In this document: positions 25,940-34,731 of the stretch, piece after piece
How positions within the stretch are numbered: the stretch's first letter is position 1
How the letters are laid out: each line of letters begins with the position of its first letter
Origin: Kitasatospora phosalacinea
GTDB taxonomy: Bacteria > Actinomycetota > Actinomycetes > Streptomycetales > Streptomycetaceae
Direction: 5' to 3'
DNA length: 64,000 bases
NCBI RefSeq assembly: GCF_000717185.1
Contig: NZ_JNYE01000002.1
Coordinates: 62,001 to 126,000 of the forward strand
Notes under the pieces: generated by a model
What the model saw: only the letters and a program-made list of their open reading frames with translations
Told to the model about the DNA's origin: nothing
Databases searched by the model: none
Made by a program: the position numbers and the translations under genes

Positions 25940-26283
25940 GATGCCCTCTTCCTCTGGATGGCGCCCCCGTCACCGAGTGTGAGAACGCTCGGCGTCCGCC
26001 ACGATCGGTGTTGCTCCGAGCGGGTGGCGCCACGCCGTGCGGTGCCCGGACGGCGGCGGGCGTCAGGAACCTTCGCGGGCGGGGCGGTTGGCACCGGCCC
26101 CGGGCGGCAATAACCACTCCGGGCCGCTCCACAAAGCGCGGCAATTCGTGGGCAAATGCCGGATTGCAGCCGATTCGAAGGTAAAGGGCGGGCAATAATT
26201 TCCCCGTTGTTGCCGCATTCCTTCCCGGCCGCCTGGCTAGGCTGCGTCGGCCGTACGCCTTTCGCGCCGTGAAGGAACACTTT
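25940..26283. other. Divergent intergenic region upstream of xylF
   Basis: This 344-nt region should hold the xylFGH promoter (minus) and the promoter of the proline-rich membrane protein (plus; TAGGCT near 26239). An imperfect dyad GAGTGT-N4-ACGCTC lies about 40 nt upstream of xylF and could be a regulator site. Stretches near 26105-26215 are AT-richer than the genes. No gene seen. Confidence 0.5.
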
Positions 26284-26916
26284 GTGAGCACCCCCCAGCC
26301 CGGCCAGTACCCCCCGCCGGGCCAGTACCCCCCGCCGCAGGCCGGCGGCTACCCGCCGCCGCCCGGCCCGTACGCCCAGCCCGGCCCGTACGCCCAGCCC
26401 GGGCAGTACCCGCCGCCCCAGGGCCAGTACCCCCCGCCGCCCGGCCAGTACGCCCCGCCCCCGCAGGGCCCGTACCCGCCGCAGGGCCACTACCCGCCGC
26501 CGCAGGGCCCGTACGCCCCGCCCCCGCAGGGCCCGTACCCGCCCCCCGGCCAGTACCCCCCGCCGGGCGGGTCCGGAGCGCGTGCCGGGAGGCGCTGGCG
26601 GCCCAAGCAGATCCTGTCGGTGGTCACGGCCGTGCTGGGCGCGATCTTCATCGGTGCGATCTGGCTGTTCGGGCCGGACGACGGCGTGGAGACCGCCAAG
26701 GTCGGCGACTGCATGTACAAGTCCGGCGGCACCTCGGTCCGGCCCACCCTGACGGTGGTGCCGTGCACCGACGCCAAGGCCGCGTACACGGTGGTCAAGG
26801 TGGTGAAGGGCGGCAACTCGTCGGCCTGCAGCGAGATGCCGGAGCACCCCGGCTGGTACACGAGGACGAGCAAGCACAGCAGCTTCACGGTCTGCTTCGT
26901 CCCGAAGACCCCCTGA
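26284..26916 (+). CDS. Proline-rich single-pass membrane protein, 210 aa
   Basis: The first 95 residues are repeats of PGQYPPP, GPYAQP and PQGPY type, a disordered Pro/Tyr/Gln-rich tail. One membrane helix follows (about 115-137, SVVTAVLGAIFIGAIWLFG). The outside domain of about 70 residues has three cysteines (VGDCMYK, VVPCTDA, SSACSEM) plus a fourth near the end (TVCFVP), probably forming two disulfides. It resembles Streptomyces LppU/SCO3897-like proteins of unknown function. The GTG start has AAGGA 8 nt upstream. Confidence 0.75.
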   Translation: MSTPQPGQYPPPGQYPPPQAGGYPPPPGPYAQPGPYAQPGQYPPPQGQYPPPPGQYAPPPQGPYPPQGHYPPPQGPYAPPPQGPYPPPGQYPPPGGSGARAGRRWRPKQILSVVTAVLGAIFIGAIWLFGPDDGVETAKVGDCMYKSGGTSVRPTLTVVPCTDAKAAYTVVKVVKGGNSSACSEMPEHPGWYTRTSKHSSFTVCFVPKTP

Positions 26917-26920
26917 GGCC

Positions 26921-26945
26921 GGGCCCGGCGCCCGGCGCCGGGCCC
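26921..26945 (+). terminator. Near-perfect GC hairpin
   Basis: GGGCCCGGCGCC and GGCGCCGGGCCC are separated by one base, 4 nt after the stop of the proline-rich membrane protein. Confidence 0.6.
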
Positions 26946-27054
26946 GCGCACCGCCTCCGGCCTGCGAGGACGCGGATTTATTCGGAGCGGTGGATTCCGC
27001 CCGAAGGTTAGACTCCGAACTCCTTTCCGCGGGCCGAGAGGACGGTGTCCCCCC

Positions 27055-28755
27055 ATGCGCTGGTCGCAGCTGTACGTACCCACCCTGCGGGAGGCCCCGG
27101 CCGACGCCGACGCCGCGAGCCACCGCCTGCTGGTCCGCGCCGGTTACGTGCGGCAGTTGGCGGCGGGCCACTACTCGCTGCTGCCGCTGGCGGTCCGGGT
27201 CCGGGCCCGGATCCTCGCGGTGGTGCGGGAGGAGATGGAGCGGATCGGGGCGCAGGAGTTCCTGCTGCCCGCGCTGCACCCGGCGGAGCTGTGGCGGCGC
27301 ACCGGGCGCTGGGAGTCGATGGGCGAGGAGATGTTCCGCCTGACCGACCGCCGGGGCGCCGAGCAGGCCCTCGGGATGACCCACGAGGAGGTGTTCGCGC
27401 ACCTCGCCGGGGAGCTGCGCTCGTACCGGCAGCTGCCGCAGGTCTGGTACCAGTTCCAGACCAAGTTCCGGGACGAGGCGCGGCCCCGCTCGGGGCTGCT
27501 GCGGGTGCGCGAGTTCACCATGAAGGACTCGTACAGCTTCGACCTGGACGAGGCCGGGCTGGAGCGCTCCTTCGAGGCGCACCGGCTGGCGTACCTGCGG
27601 ATCTTCGAGCGGCTCGGGCTGCCCGCGTTCGGGGTGCGGGCGTCCAGCGGGGCGATGGGCGGCAGCGCCTCGGTGGAGTTCATGAGCCCCTCCGCGGCGG
27701 GCGAGGACGTGGTGGTGCGCTGCCCCGGCTGCGGGTACGCGGCGAACGCCGAGAAGGCGCTGTCCGCGCTGCCCGCCGTCGCGGACCCGCCCGGCGCCGG
27801 GGCGCCCGAGGAGTTCGCGACGCCCGCGGCCCGCACCATCGAGGAGCTGGCCCGGCAGCACGGCGTCGCGCCCGAGCGGCAGCTGAAGACCCTGGTGCAG
27901 GTGGTCGACGGGCGGGCCGTGCTGGTGCTGCTGCGCGGCGACCACGCCCTGGTCGAGCAGAAGCTGCTGGACGCGCTGGGCGCCGCGGCCGTCCGGCCCG
28001 CCACCGCGGAGGAGGTCGCGGCGGCGCTCGGCGCCTCGCCCGGCAGCCTCGGCCCGCTCGGCGCCCACGGCCTGCCCGTGGTCGCCGACGAGGCGCTGCG
28101 CGGCCGCACCGGCCTGACCTGCGGCGCCAACCGGGACGGCTTCCACCTGCGCGGCGTGTCGATCGGGCGGGACGTCGCGGTCGACCGCTGGGCCGACCTG
28201 CGGGAGGTCGCGGCGGGCGAGGCCTGCACGGAGTGCGGGTCGGCCCTGGAGGTGCTGCGCACCATCGAGGTCGGGCACGTCTTCCAGCTCGGCCGCCGCT
28301 ACACCGAGGCGCTGGACGTGGCGGTCTCCGGGCCCGGCGGCGAGCGGGTGGTGCCGCTGATGGGCAGTTACGGCATCGGCGTGGAGCGGGTGCTGGCCGC
28401 CCTGGTGGAGGCCCACCACGACGAGCGGGGCATCCGCTGGCCCGCCGAGGTCGCCCCGTTCGACCTGGTGCTGACGGTGCTGCCCGACCGGGGCGGCGCG
28501 GTCGCGGAGGCGGCCGAGCGGCTGTACGCGGAGCTGGGCGCGGCCGGGGTGCGGGTGCTGCTGGACGACCGGGCGGAACGGCCGGGCGTGAAGTTCGCCG
28601 ACGCCGAACTGATCGGCGTGCCCCGGCGGCTGACGGTCGGCGCGCGCTCGCTGGCCGCGGGCACGGTGGAGCTGACCGCCCGGGCGGACGGCGCCGTCCG
28701 CGAGGTGGCGCTGGACGCGGTGGTGCGGGAGGTGCTCGCCCTGACGGCCGGCTGA
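27055..28755 (+). CDS. proS: Prolyl-tRNA synthetase, bacterial type, 566 aa
   Basis: Class II synthetase motifs are clear: motif 1 region around residues 45-70, motif 2 in FQTKFRDEARPRSGLLRVREF (in part), and motif 3 in GSYGIGVERVL near residue 440. An insertion editing domain lies between motifs 2 and 3 (about 225-385), and an anticodon-binding domain fills the C-terminus. The length fits the bacterial ProS form. It charges tRNA-Pro with proline. The gene stands alone between a membrane protein and a conservon rather than beside other translation genes. The ATG lies about 50 nt after TAGACT. Confidence 0.95.
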   Translation: MRWSQLYVPTLREAPADADAASHRLLVRAGYVRQLAAGHYSLLPLAVRVRARILAVVREEMERIGAQEFLLPALHPAELWRRTGRWESMGEEMFRLTDRRGAEQALGMTHEEVFAHLAGELRSYRQLPQVWYQFQTKFRDEARPRSGLLRVREFTMKDSYSFDLDEAGLERSFEAHRLAYLRIFERLGLPAFGVRASSGAMGGSASVEFMSPSAAGEDVVVRCPGCGYAANAEKALSALPAVADPPGAGAPEEFATPAARTIEELARQHGVAPERQLKTLVQVVDGRAVLVLLRGDHALVEQKLLDALGAAAVRPATAEEVAAALGASPGSLGPLGAHGLPVVADEALRGRTGLTCGANRDGFHLRGVSIGRDVAVDRWADLREVAAGEACTECGSALEVLRTIEVGHVFQLGRRYTEALDVAVSGPGGERVVPLMGSYGIGVERVLAALVEAHHDERGIRWPAEVAPFDLVLTVLPDRGGAVAEAAERLYAELGAAGVRVLLDDRAERPGVKFADAELIGVPRRLTVGARSLAAGTVELTARADGAVREVALDAVVREVLALTAG

Positions 28756-28790
28756 GCCGGGCCGGGGTCGAGGCCGGGGCCGCGGCCGGG

Positions 28791-28815
28791 GCCTGTGCGC
28801 GCGGTGCACACAGGC
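28791..28815 (+). terminator. Hairpin after proS
   Basis: GCCTGTG and CACAGGC enclose an 11-nt loop, 35 nt after the proS stop; a G/C-rich inverted segment lies just before it. Confidence 0.45.
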
Positions 28816-29173
28816 GCCGGATTCCGTGGAGAAGCGGTGCCCGGCGGGAGCGCGGGGGGTGCGCCGGGTGTCCGTGCCTCAACGGCGGGTTGCGCGGCGT
28901 GACGTTCTTCCCGTCCGGCCCCCTTTAGCAGGCAGCCGGTGCGGTTCTTGACGCTTCGTCGGAAAAACATGAGAACTGGCGTGTCGCCCCGCCGCCGGAA
29001 CCGCATCCTGTGGTAAACGGCCCGGTCGGAGGCGGTGCGGCCGGCCGGGCCGGTCCGCGAGGGGTGCGGCTGACGTCCGATCAGGGCATTGACCTGGGCT
29101 TCCAACTACCCTTGTCCACCCCGGAGCAGACGGATCTTCACATCCACGTGGACGATCGTTCACCTGTTCGCCC

Positions 29174-29188
29174 GATGATACGATCATC
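29174..29188 (+). promoter_or_regulatory. Dyad overlapping a -10-like hexamer upstream of cvnA
   Basis: GATGAT and ATCATC are exact inverted copies around ACG. TACGAT (29179-29184) lies inside. The site is 78 nt before the cvnA start. Confidence 0.4.
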
Positions 29189-29266
29189 CCGCTTGGGGGA
29201 GCGGCGGGTTCACCCTGCGATGCCGGGGATTCAGCAGTCGGCCGCCAGTCGCCTGAAGAGAGTCTT

Positions 29267-30529
29267 ATGACGAAATACACAGCGAACCCGTTGCTCTGGG
29301 TTCTCTTCCTCGTCCTGGCCGCCGCGGTCCTCGTCGTGGTCCGCCAGCGGAAGGCGTCCGCGGCACTCCGCCAGGAGATCAGCGGGCTCCGGGAGCACTA
29401 CACCGACCTGGAACACCACTATACGCAGTCGGTCGCCTCCGCCCAGGAACAAGCGGACGAAGCAACCAAAACGGTATTGAAGTCCGCCATGCGGACGCTC
29501 CAGGGCCTGGCTGCGGAACAGCAGTTGATCCTCTCCCGGCTGCAGGACAAGTACGGCGAGTCGGTGATCCTCCAGGACCTGCTGGAGGTCGACCACACCA
29601 ACTCCCAGTTCGGCCGCCGCGCCCAGTCCATCGCCGTCCTGTGCGGCGGCTGGCTCGGCCGCCACCGCGACGTCGCCTCGGTGTACGACGTGGTGCGCTC
29701 CGCCCAGGGCCGCATCCGCCACTACCGCCGGGTGGAGATCCTCTCCCAGGTGGACTTCGGCATCTCCAGCCGCGCGGTGGAGCCGGTCGCCCTGGCGCTG
29801 GCCGAGCTGCTCGACAACGCGACCTCGTACTCCAGCCCCGACACCGTCGTCGAGATCAACATCCGCACCGTGCCCAAGGGCGTGGTGATCGTGGTGGACG
29901 ACGCCGGCGTCGGCATGAACGACGAGGAACGGGCCCGCGCCGAACGGCTCCTGACGACCGAGCGGGTCAACGGCGTCGGCGGCCTCGGCAACCCGCCGCA
30001 GTTCGGCCTCGCCGTGATCGGCGTGCTCTCCGAGCGCTTCGGCTTCGAGGTCTCGGTGGACTCCGCCTCCCCGTACGGCGGCGTCCGCTCCGTGCTGCTG
30101 CTGCCGCACGAACTGCTGACCGGCATGCCGGAACGGCGCACCCAGCCGCCCGCCGCCGCGCCCGCCCCGGTGGCCGCCCAGGTTCCGGCCCCGGCGCCCG
30201 CCCCCCTGGCCCGGCCGGCAGCGCAGCCGGCCGCGCTCCCCTCCGCCGCGGTCCCTCCCCCGGCGGCCGAGTCGTACGGCTCCACCGAGGACGGCCTGCC
30301 GATCCGCCGCCGCAAGCGGCCGATGGCGATCGTCCCGCCCACCGAATCCGCCCCCTACGGCGCGCCCGCAGCGCCCGCCGCCACCGCCTCCCGCTCCGGG
30401 GAGCAGACCGCGGCGATGCTGGGGGCTTTCCAGCGCGGCACCAGGTCCGGTCGCGCCACCCAGCGGGACGACGCGAACCAGACGACCAGCACCCGCGGTG
30501 CAAGCAGTGAAGGGCATGAGTTCTCGTGA
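29267..30529 (+). CDS. cvnA: Conservon protein CvnA: membrane histidine-kinase-like ATPase, 420 aa
   Basis: One N-terminal membrane helix (about residues 9-25) is followed by a coiled-coil stretch (33-90). The ATPase domain has N box LALAELLDNATSYSS, G1 VVDDAGVGMND and G2 GLGNPPQFGLAVIG. The C-terminal 130 residues are Pro/Ala-rich and basic. CvnA proteins resemble sensor kinases but act with CvnB-D as a membrane-associated complex compared to eukaryotic G-protein-coupled systems. It overlaps cvnB by 4 bp (GTGA). The signal is unknown. Confidence 0.93.
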   Translation: MTKYTANPLLWVLFLVLAAAVLVVVRQRKASAALRQEISGLREHYTDLEHHYTQSVASAQEQADEATKTVLKSAMRTLQGLAAEQQLILSRLQDKYGESVILQDLLEVDHTNSQFGRRAQSIAVLCGGWLGRHRDVASVYDVVRSAQGRIRHYRRVEILSQVDFGISSRAVEPVALALAELLDNATSYSSPDTVVEINIRTVPKGVVIVVDDAGVGMNDEERARAERLLTTERVNGVGGLGNPPQFGLAVIGVLSERFGFEVSVDSASPYGGVRSVLLLPHELLTGMPERRTQPPAAAPAPVAAQVPAPAPAPLARPAAQPAALPSAAVPPPAAESYGSTEDGLPIRRRKRPMAIVPPTESAPYGAPAAPAATASRSGEQTAAMLGAFQRGTRSGRATQRDDANQTTSTRGASSEGHEFS

Positions 30530-30927
30530 ACGACGATCTGTCTTGGATGCTCGACAGCGCGCTGGAGATCCCGGGTGCCCTGCACGCGGTCCTCATCTCC
30601 GCCGACGGCCTGCTGATGGCCCGCACCAGGGACATCGACAAGGACAACGCGGACCGGGTGGCCGCCGCGATGAGCGGCGTGCAGTCGCTCTCCCGCTCGC
30701 TCGGCTTCTTCTGCGACAACCCGACGCAGCGCTGGCAGCAGACCCTGGTCGAGTTCGACGGCGGCTGGGTTTTCCTGATCTCCGCCGGTGACGGCGCCTA
30801 TCTGGGCGTGTCCGCGCTGCCGGACGTCGACATGCAGGACATCACCTTCCGGATGCAGCAACTCGTGGGCCAGCTCGGCAAGTTCCTCGCCGCGCCGCCC
30901 CGCGAGGACATCGGGGTCCGCCGGTGA
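30526..30927 (+). CDS. cvnB: Conservon protein CvnB: roadblock/LC7 domain, 133 aa
   Basis: A single roadblock/LC7 domain of normal length (IPGALHAVLISADGLLMART at the start, GWVFLISAGDGAYLGVSA later). Such proteins regulate small GTPases; here the partner should be CvnD. The gene overlaps cvnA and cvnC by 4 bp on each side, so production is stoichiometrically coupled. Confidence 0.95.
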   Translation: MNDDLSWMLDSALEIPGALHAVLISADGLLMARTRDIDKDNADRVAAAMSGVQSLSRSLGFFCDNPTQRWQQTLVEFDGGWVFLISAGDGAYLGVSALPDVDMQDITFRMQQLVGQLGKFLAAPPREDIGVRR

Positions 30928-31304
30928 GGGCGGGCGGCGAGGACCTCGAGTTCGAGCCGGCGGACTTAGTCCGCGCCTACGTCATCACCAAGGGGCGGGA
31001 GCTGCCCGACGAGCAGCAGCTGTCCCTGATCACCCTGGTCACCGCCGCCCCGCAGGACGGCCGCCGCCCCGCCCGGCTCACCCCGGAGGAGCAGCGCCTG
31101 CTGGACATCTGCTCGGCCGGCTACCTGTCGGTCGCCGAGGTGGCCGGCCACACCCGGCTCCCGCTGGGCGTGGTCCGCATCGTCCTGGCCGCGCTCACCG
31201 AGGGCGGCCACCTGATGACCCGTCCGCCGGTCCCGAGGGCCCGGAACGCCGACAAGGACCTTCTGGAGGAGGTGCTCAATGGGCTTCACCGCAAGTTCGG
31301 ATGA
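30924..31304 (+). CDS. cvnC: Conservon protein CvnC: DUF742, 126 aa
   Basis: A DUF742 protein with a winged-helix-like core (SVAEVAGHTRLPLGVVRIVLAAL at about residues 70-92). It is the usual third conservon member, of unestablished biochemical role. GTG start overlapping cvnB; its 3' end overlaps cvnD by 26 nt. Confidence 0.93.
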   Translation: MRAGGEDLEFEPADLVRAYVITKGRELPDEQQLSLITLVTAAPQDGRRPARLTPEEQRLLDICSAGYLSVAEVAGHTRLPLGVVRIVLAALTEGGHLMTRPPVPRARNADKDLLEEVLNGLHRKFG

Positions 31305-31884
31305 CCGGCTGACCACCGACGACTACGTCTCGGGCGGCGCCGCCCAGACCGCCGTGAAGATCCTCGTCGTCGGCCACTTCGCCGTCGGCAAGACCACCTT
31401 CATCGGCTCGATCTCCGAGATCGAACCGCTGTCGACCGAAGAGACCATGACGCAGGCCGCCGAGGCCGTCGACGACCTCAAGGGCGTCCGGGGCAAGACC
31501 ACCACCACGGTCGCCCTCGACTTCGGCCGGCTCACCCTCAGCGAACGCGTGGTGCTCTACCTGTTCGGCACGCCCGGCCAGACCCGCTTCGTCCAGATGT
31601 GGGAGGACATGGCCCGCGGCGCCCTCGGCGCACTGATCCTGGTCGACCCCGAACGGCTCGCCGACTCCTTCCCCGTCATCGACCTGATCGAGCAGTACGG
31701 GCTGGACTACGCCATCGCCGTCAACCACTTCGACGGCAACCCGGAACGCGCCGAGCGGGCGCTGCGGGAGGCCCTCGACCTGCTCGACGAAACCCCGGTC
31801 GTCACCTGCGACGCGCGCAACGAGAAGTCGTCGGCCGCCGCACTCACCACTCTCGTCCGCTATTTGCTGGACCGCGCCAGCTAG
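31279..31884 (+). CDS. cvnD: Conservon protein CvnD: Ras-like GTPase, 201 aa
   Basis: GTPase motifs are present: G1 GHFAVGKTT (about residues 32-40), G3 GTPGQTRF, with Gln where Ras has it, and G4 NHFD replacing NKxD, as is usual in this bacterial family. It is the GTP-binding switch of the conservon complex. GGAGG lies 8 nt before the ATG inside cvnC. Confidence 0.94.
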   Translation: MGFTASSDDRLTTDDYVSGGAAQTAVKILVVGHFAVGKTTFIGSISEIEPLSTEETMTQAAEAVDDLKGVRGKTTTTVALDFGRLTLSERVVLYLFGTPGQTRFVQMWEDMARGALGALILVDPERLADSFPVIDLIEQYGLDYAIAVNHFDGNPERAERALREALDLLDETPVVTCDARNEKSSAAALTTLVRYLLDRAS

Positions 31885-31899
31885 GAGCAACACGCAGCC

Positions 31900-33225
31900 A
31901 TGGACACTCACTCCCCCGCCCCGGTGCCCCCGCCCGGGTGCCCGGCCCACGGCGGCCGAGTGCCGCTGTACGGGCCGGAGTTCGCCGCCAACCCGCAGTC
32001 GTACTACGACTACCTGCGGCACTACGGCGCCACCGCCCCGGTCGAGCTCGCCCCCGGAGTCGACGCCACCCTGGTGACCGAGTACTCGGCCGCCCTGCAG
32101 CTGCTGCAGGACCCCACGTCCTACCGCCGGGACTCCCGCCGCTGGCGGGCCTTCAACGAGGGCGCCGTCCCGCTGGACAGCCCGGTGCTGCAGCTGCTGC
32201 TGCACCGCCCCAACGCCCTGTTCTCGGACGGCGCCGAGCACCTGCGGCTGCGCCAGGCCATCACCGACTGCATGGCCCGCGTCGACCAGCGCCGGCTCGC
32301 CCGCAGCACCCGGCAGGTCTCCGACTTCCTCATCGACCAGTTCGGCTACCGCGGCTCCGCCGACCTGCTGAGCTCCTACGCCAAGCAGCTGCCGCTGTTC
32401 GTCTTCAACGAACTCTTCGGCTGCCCCGCCGACATCGGCGACCGGGTGATGTTCGGCATCTCCGGCATGTTCGACGGCGTCAACGCCGAGAAGGCCGCCC
32501 AGGTGATGTTCAGCGCGATCGGCGAGCTGATCGCGCTCAAGCGCAGCCGTCCGGGCGAGGACGTCACCTCCTGGCTGCTGCAGCACCACGCCAACCTCAG
32601 CGACGAGGAGATGACCCACCAGCTCGCGCTGCTGCTGGGCGCCGGCGTCGAACCCCTCGGCAACCTGCTCGGCAACACCCTGCACCGGCTGCTCACCCAC
32701 GACACCTACGCGCACCAGGGCGGCCTGATCGACGAGGCGATCGACGACACCCTGTGGGAGAACCCGCCGATCACCAACCTCGGCCCGCACTACCCCGCCG
32801 CCGACGGGGAGTTCGCCGGGGAGAAGGTGCACGCGGGCGACCTGATGCTGGTCAGCTACGCCGCCGCCAACAGCAGCCCGATCCTGGCCGCCGAGCGGCG
32901 CGCCAGCAGCCGCGCCCACCTGGCCTGGGGCGCCGGACCGCACGCCTGCCCGTCCAAGGACCCGGCCCGGCAGATCGCCATGACCGCGCTGGAGAACCTG
33001 TTCAACCAGCTGCCGGACATCGAACTGGCCGTCCCCGAGGAGACGTTGAGCTGGCGGCCCGGCCCGTTCAACCGCGCCCTGGTCTCGCTGCCCGCCCGGT
33101 TCACCCCGGACGACTCCGCCAAGCAGGCGCGCGCCGCCGCCGAGGCCGCCAAGTCGGCTCCGGCCGCCCAACAGGCCGAAAAGGTAGGCCGCTGGAGCCA
33201 GTTCCTCAACTGGTTGGCCCGGTGA
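31900..33225 (+). CDS. cvnE: Conservon-linked cytochrome P450, CYP157-like, lacking ExxR, 441 aa
   Basis: The heme-ligand loop is AWGAGPHACPSKDPARQ with Cys350, where Trp replaces the usual Phe. In the K helix the ExxR motif is replaced by DTLW (residues 283-286) before NPP. The I-helix lacks the usual acid-alcohol pair (GAGVEPLGN). Loss of ExxR is documented for the CYP157 family, whose members lie in conservons, so this is probably a real and ancestral feature rather than decay. Catalytic function is unknown. It sits 15 nt after cvnD. The C-terminus carries an Ala/Lys-rich extension. Confidence 0.92.
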   Translation: MDTHSPAPVPPPGCPAHGGRVPLYGPEFAANPQSYYDYLRHYGATAPVELAPGVDATLVTEYSAALQLLQDPTSYRRDSRRWRAFNEGAVPLDSPVLQLLLHRPNALFSDGAEHLRLRQAITDCMARVDQRRLARSTRQVSDFLIDQFGYRGSADLLSSYAKQLPLFVFNELFGCPADIGDRVMFGISGMFDGVNAEKAAQVMFSAIGELIALKRSRPGEDVTSWLLQHHANLSDEEMTHQLALLLGAGVEPLGNLLGNTLHRLLTHDTYAHQGGLIDEAIDDTLWENPPITNLGPHYPAADGEFAGEKVHAGDLMLVSYAAANSSPILAAERRASSRAHLAWGAGPHACPSKDPARQIAMTALENLFNQLPDIELAVPEETLSWRPGPFNRALVSLPARFTPDDSAKQARAAAEAAKSAPAAQQAEKVGRWSQFLNWLAR

Positions 33226-33342
33226 TCTAAGCAACATTTATGCGTCCACGATTTCTGCATGAAACCTCCGAAACCCGGGTAATCAGCGCAAATGCTTGCG
33301 CCATATGCCATGGCGCCGATGACCGGAGAACAGGAGGGTGTC

Positions 33343-34575
33343 GTGGACCACATATCCAGAGACGCCGCCGAGACCCTGAGCCCGCTCCTCCCCGGGCCAC
33401 CCGCTCCCGGCGGCCTCCCCTACCGCACCGGCGTCCCCCGGCCCCTCGGCCGGGGGACGCCGCTGTTGCCACCCAGACCCGCCGGACGCACGGTCGGCGG
33501 CCACACGGCCCGTCAACTGCTGGCGCTGTGCGAGCTGGTGGGTCTGGACGCGGGCGAGTCCGCCGGATACGCCCGTGCCCTGACCGACGCGCTCGGACCC
33601 GTGGTGCACCGGTCGCTCGACCTGCCGCCCGCCGTCCCGACCTTCCTCGCCGACGACCACACCCCCGTCGAGTTCTCGCTCTCCTTCTCCCCCGGGACCG
33701 CCCCCTCCCTGCGGGTCCTGCTCGAACCGGCCAGCGGCTTCGGGACCCCCGCCGAGAGCAGCCGGCTCGGCCTGCGCGCCCTGCGCGCGCTCGCCCGGCG
33801 CTGGGACATCTCCACCGAGAAGCTCGACCTGCTCCAGGACCTCTTCCTCCCCGACGACCCGCAGGGCAGCTTCTCGCTCTGGGCCGCCCTGGAACTCACC
33901 CCCGGCGGCACCCCCCGGCTGAAGGCCTACCTCAACCCCGCCGCCACCGGCCCCGACCGGGCCGGGGACACCGTGCGCGAGGCCCTGCGCCGCCTCGGCC
34001 ACCACCGGGCGTACGAGAGCCTCCCGCCCGCCGACCGGCTGCTGTTCCTCGCCCTCGACCTCGGCGACTGGGCCACCCCCCGGCTGAAGCTGTACACCGC
34101 CCACCACCGGCTGCGCGCCTCCACCGTCGGCACGCTCAACCGGATGGCCGACGGGCCGTCGCCCGCCGAGACCGAGGCCTTCCTGTACACCGCGGCCGGA
34201 CTGCCCGCCGGACACGACGGCGTCTTCGACCGCCGCCCCGTGCTCGCCTGCCACTCCTTCACCGACCCGGAGGCGGACCGCCCCACCGGCTTCACCCTGC
34301 ACGTCCCGGTCCGCGACTACGCCCACGACGACCGCGAGGTGCTCGGCCGCGCCGAGAAGCTGCTGCCCCGCTACGGGATCGCCCCCGACGTGCTCCGCGA
34401 CGCGCTCGGCGCCCTCACCCCGCGGCGGCTGGAGGACGGCGTCGGCCTGATCGCCTACCTGGCCATGGTCCACCAGCAGGGCCACGACACCCGGCTGACC
34501 GCGTACCTCTCCTCCGAGGCCTACCGCGTCCGCCCGCCCAACCGACGGCCGACCGGCCCGCGCCCCGCCCACTGA
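33343..34575 (+). CDS. DMATS-type aromatic (indole) prenyltransferase, 410 aa
   Basis: The protein shows the ABBA prenyltransferase pattern of the DMATS family: paired basic-aromatic strands RVLLEP, PRLKAYLNP and PRLKLYT that bind the diphosphate, spaced through about residues 125-280, and a C-terminal HVPVRDYAHDDREV. The likely reaction is transfer of dimethylallyl diphosphate to L-tryptophan or another indole. The GTG at 33343 is supported by AGGAGG 5 nt upstream; ATG 33319 is an alternative. It follows the conservon P450 by 117 nt and is convergent with a flavin monooxygenase. Confidence 0.88.
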   Translation: MDHISRDAAETLSPLLPGPPAPGGLPYRTGVPRPLGRGTPLLPPRPAGRTVGGHTARQLLALCELVGLDAGESAGYARALTDALGPVVHRSLDLPPAVPTFLADDHTPVEFSLSFSPGTAPSLRVLLEPASGFGTPAESSRLGLRALRALARRWDISTEKLDLLQDLFLPDDPQGSFSLWAALELTPGGTPRLKAYLNPAATGPDRAGDTVREALRRLGHHRAYESLPPADRLLFLALDLGDWATPRLKLYTAHHRLRASTVGTLNRMADGPSPAETEAFLYTAAGLPAGHDGVFDRRPVLACHSFTDPEADRPTGFTLHVPVRDYAHDDREVLGRAEKLLPRYGIAPDVLRDALGALTPRRLEDGVGLIAYLAMVHQQGHDTRLTAYLSSEAYRVRPPNRRPTGPRPAH

Positions 34576-34731
34576 GCAGCGGCCCCACACTCCGCTCGCG
34601 CACTCCGGCCCGGCGCTCCGCCCCCTACGCTCCGACCGCGTCGCCGTCGGCCGCAGCAGCCGCAGGACACCCGTGACCCCCTGTCACACGGGCGCCCCGC
34701 GGACCCTCCGCTGCGGCCCCGGTACCCGGCC

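Larger units (their letters stand above)
28756..29266. other. 511-nt intergenic region before the conservon
   Basis: After the proS hairpin I see no convincing gene. The right part (29090-29266) is the conservon promoter region. It holds a perfect dyad GATGAT-ACG-ATCATC at 29174-29188 that overlaps a TACGAT -10-like hexamer. TTGACG at about 28947 is isolated. Confidence 0.5.

Noticed and set aside
26990..27055. Possible T-box leader upstream of proS
   Set aside because: No T-box sequence or specifier stem could be recognised in the short upstream region.
25807..28809. A minus-strand open frame of 1000 codons opposite proS and the proline-rich gene
   Set aside because: Its translation is low-complexity Arg/Pro/Gly/Ala sequence with no domain, and the opposite strand carries clear genes.
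29010..29270. Small plus-strand gene before the conservon
   Set aside because: No ribosome site, mixed codon bias, and it overlaps the promoter-like dyad and the cvnA start.
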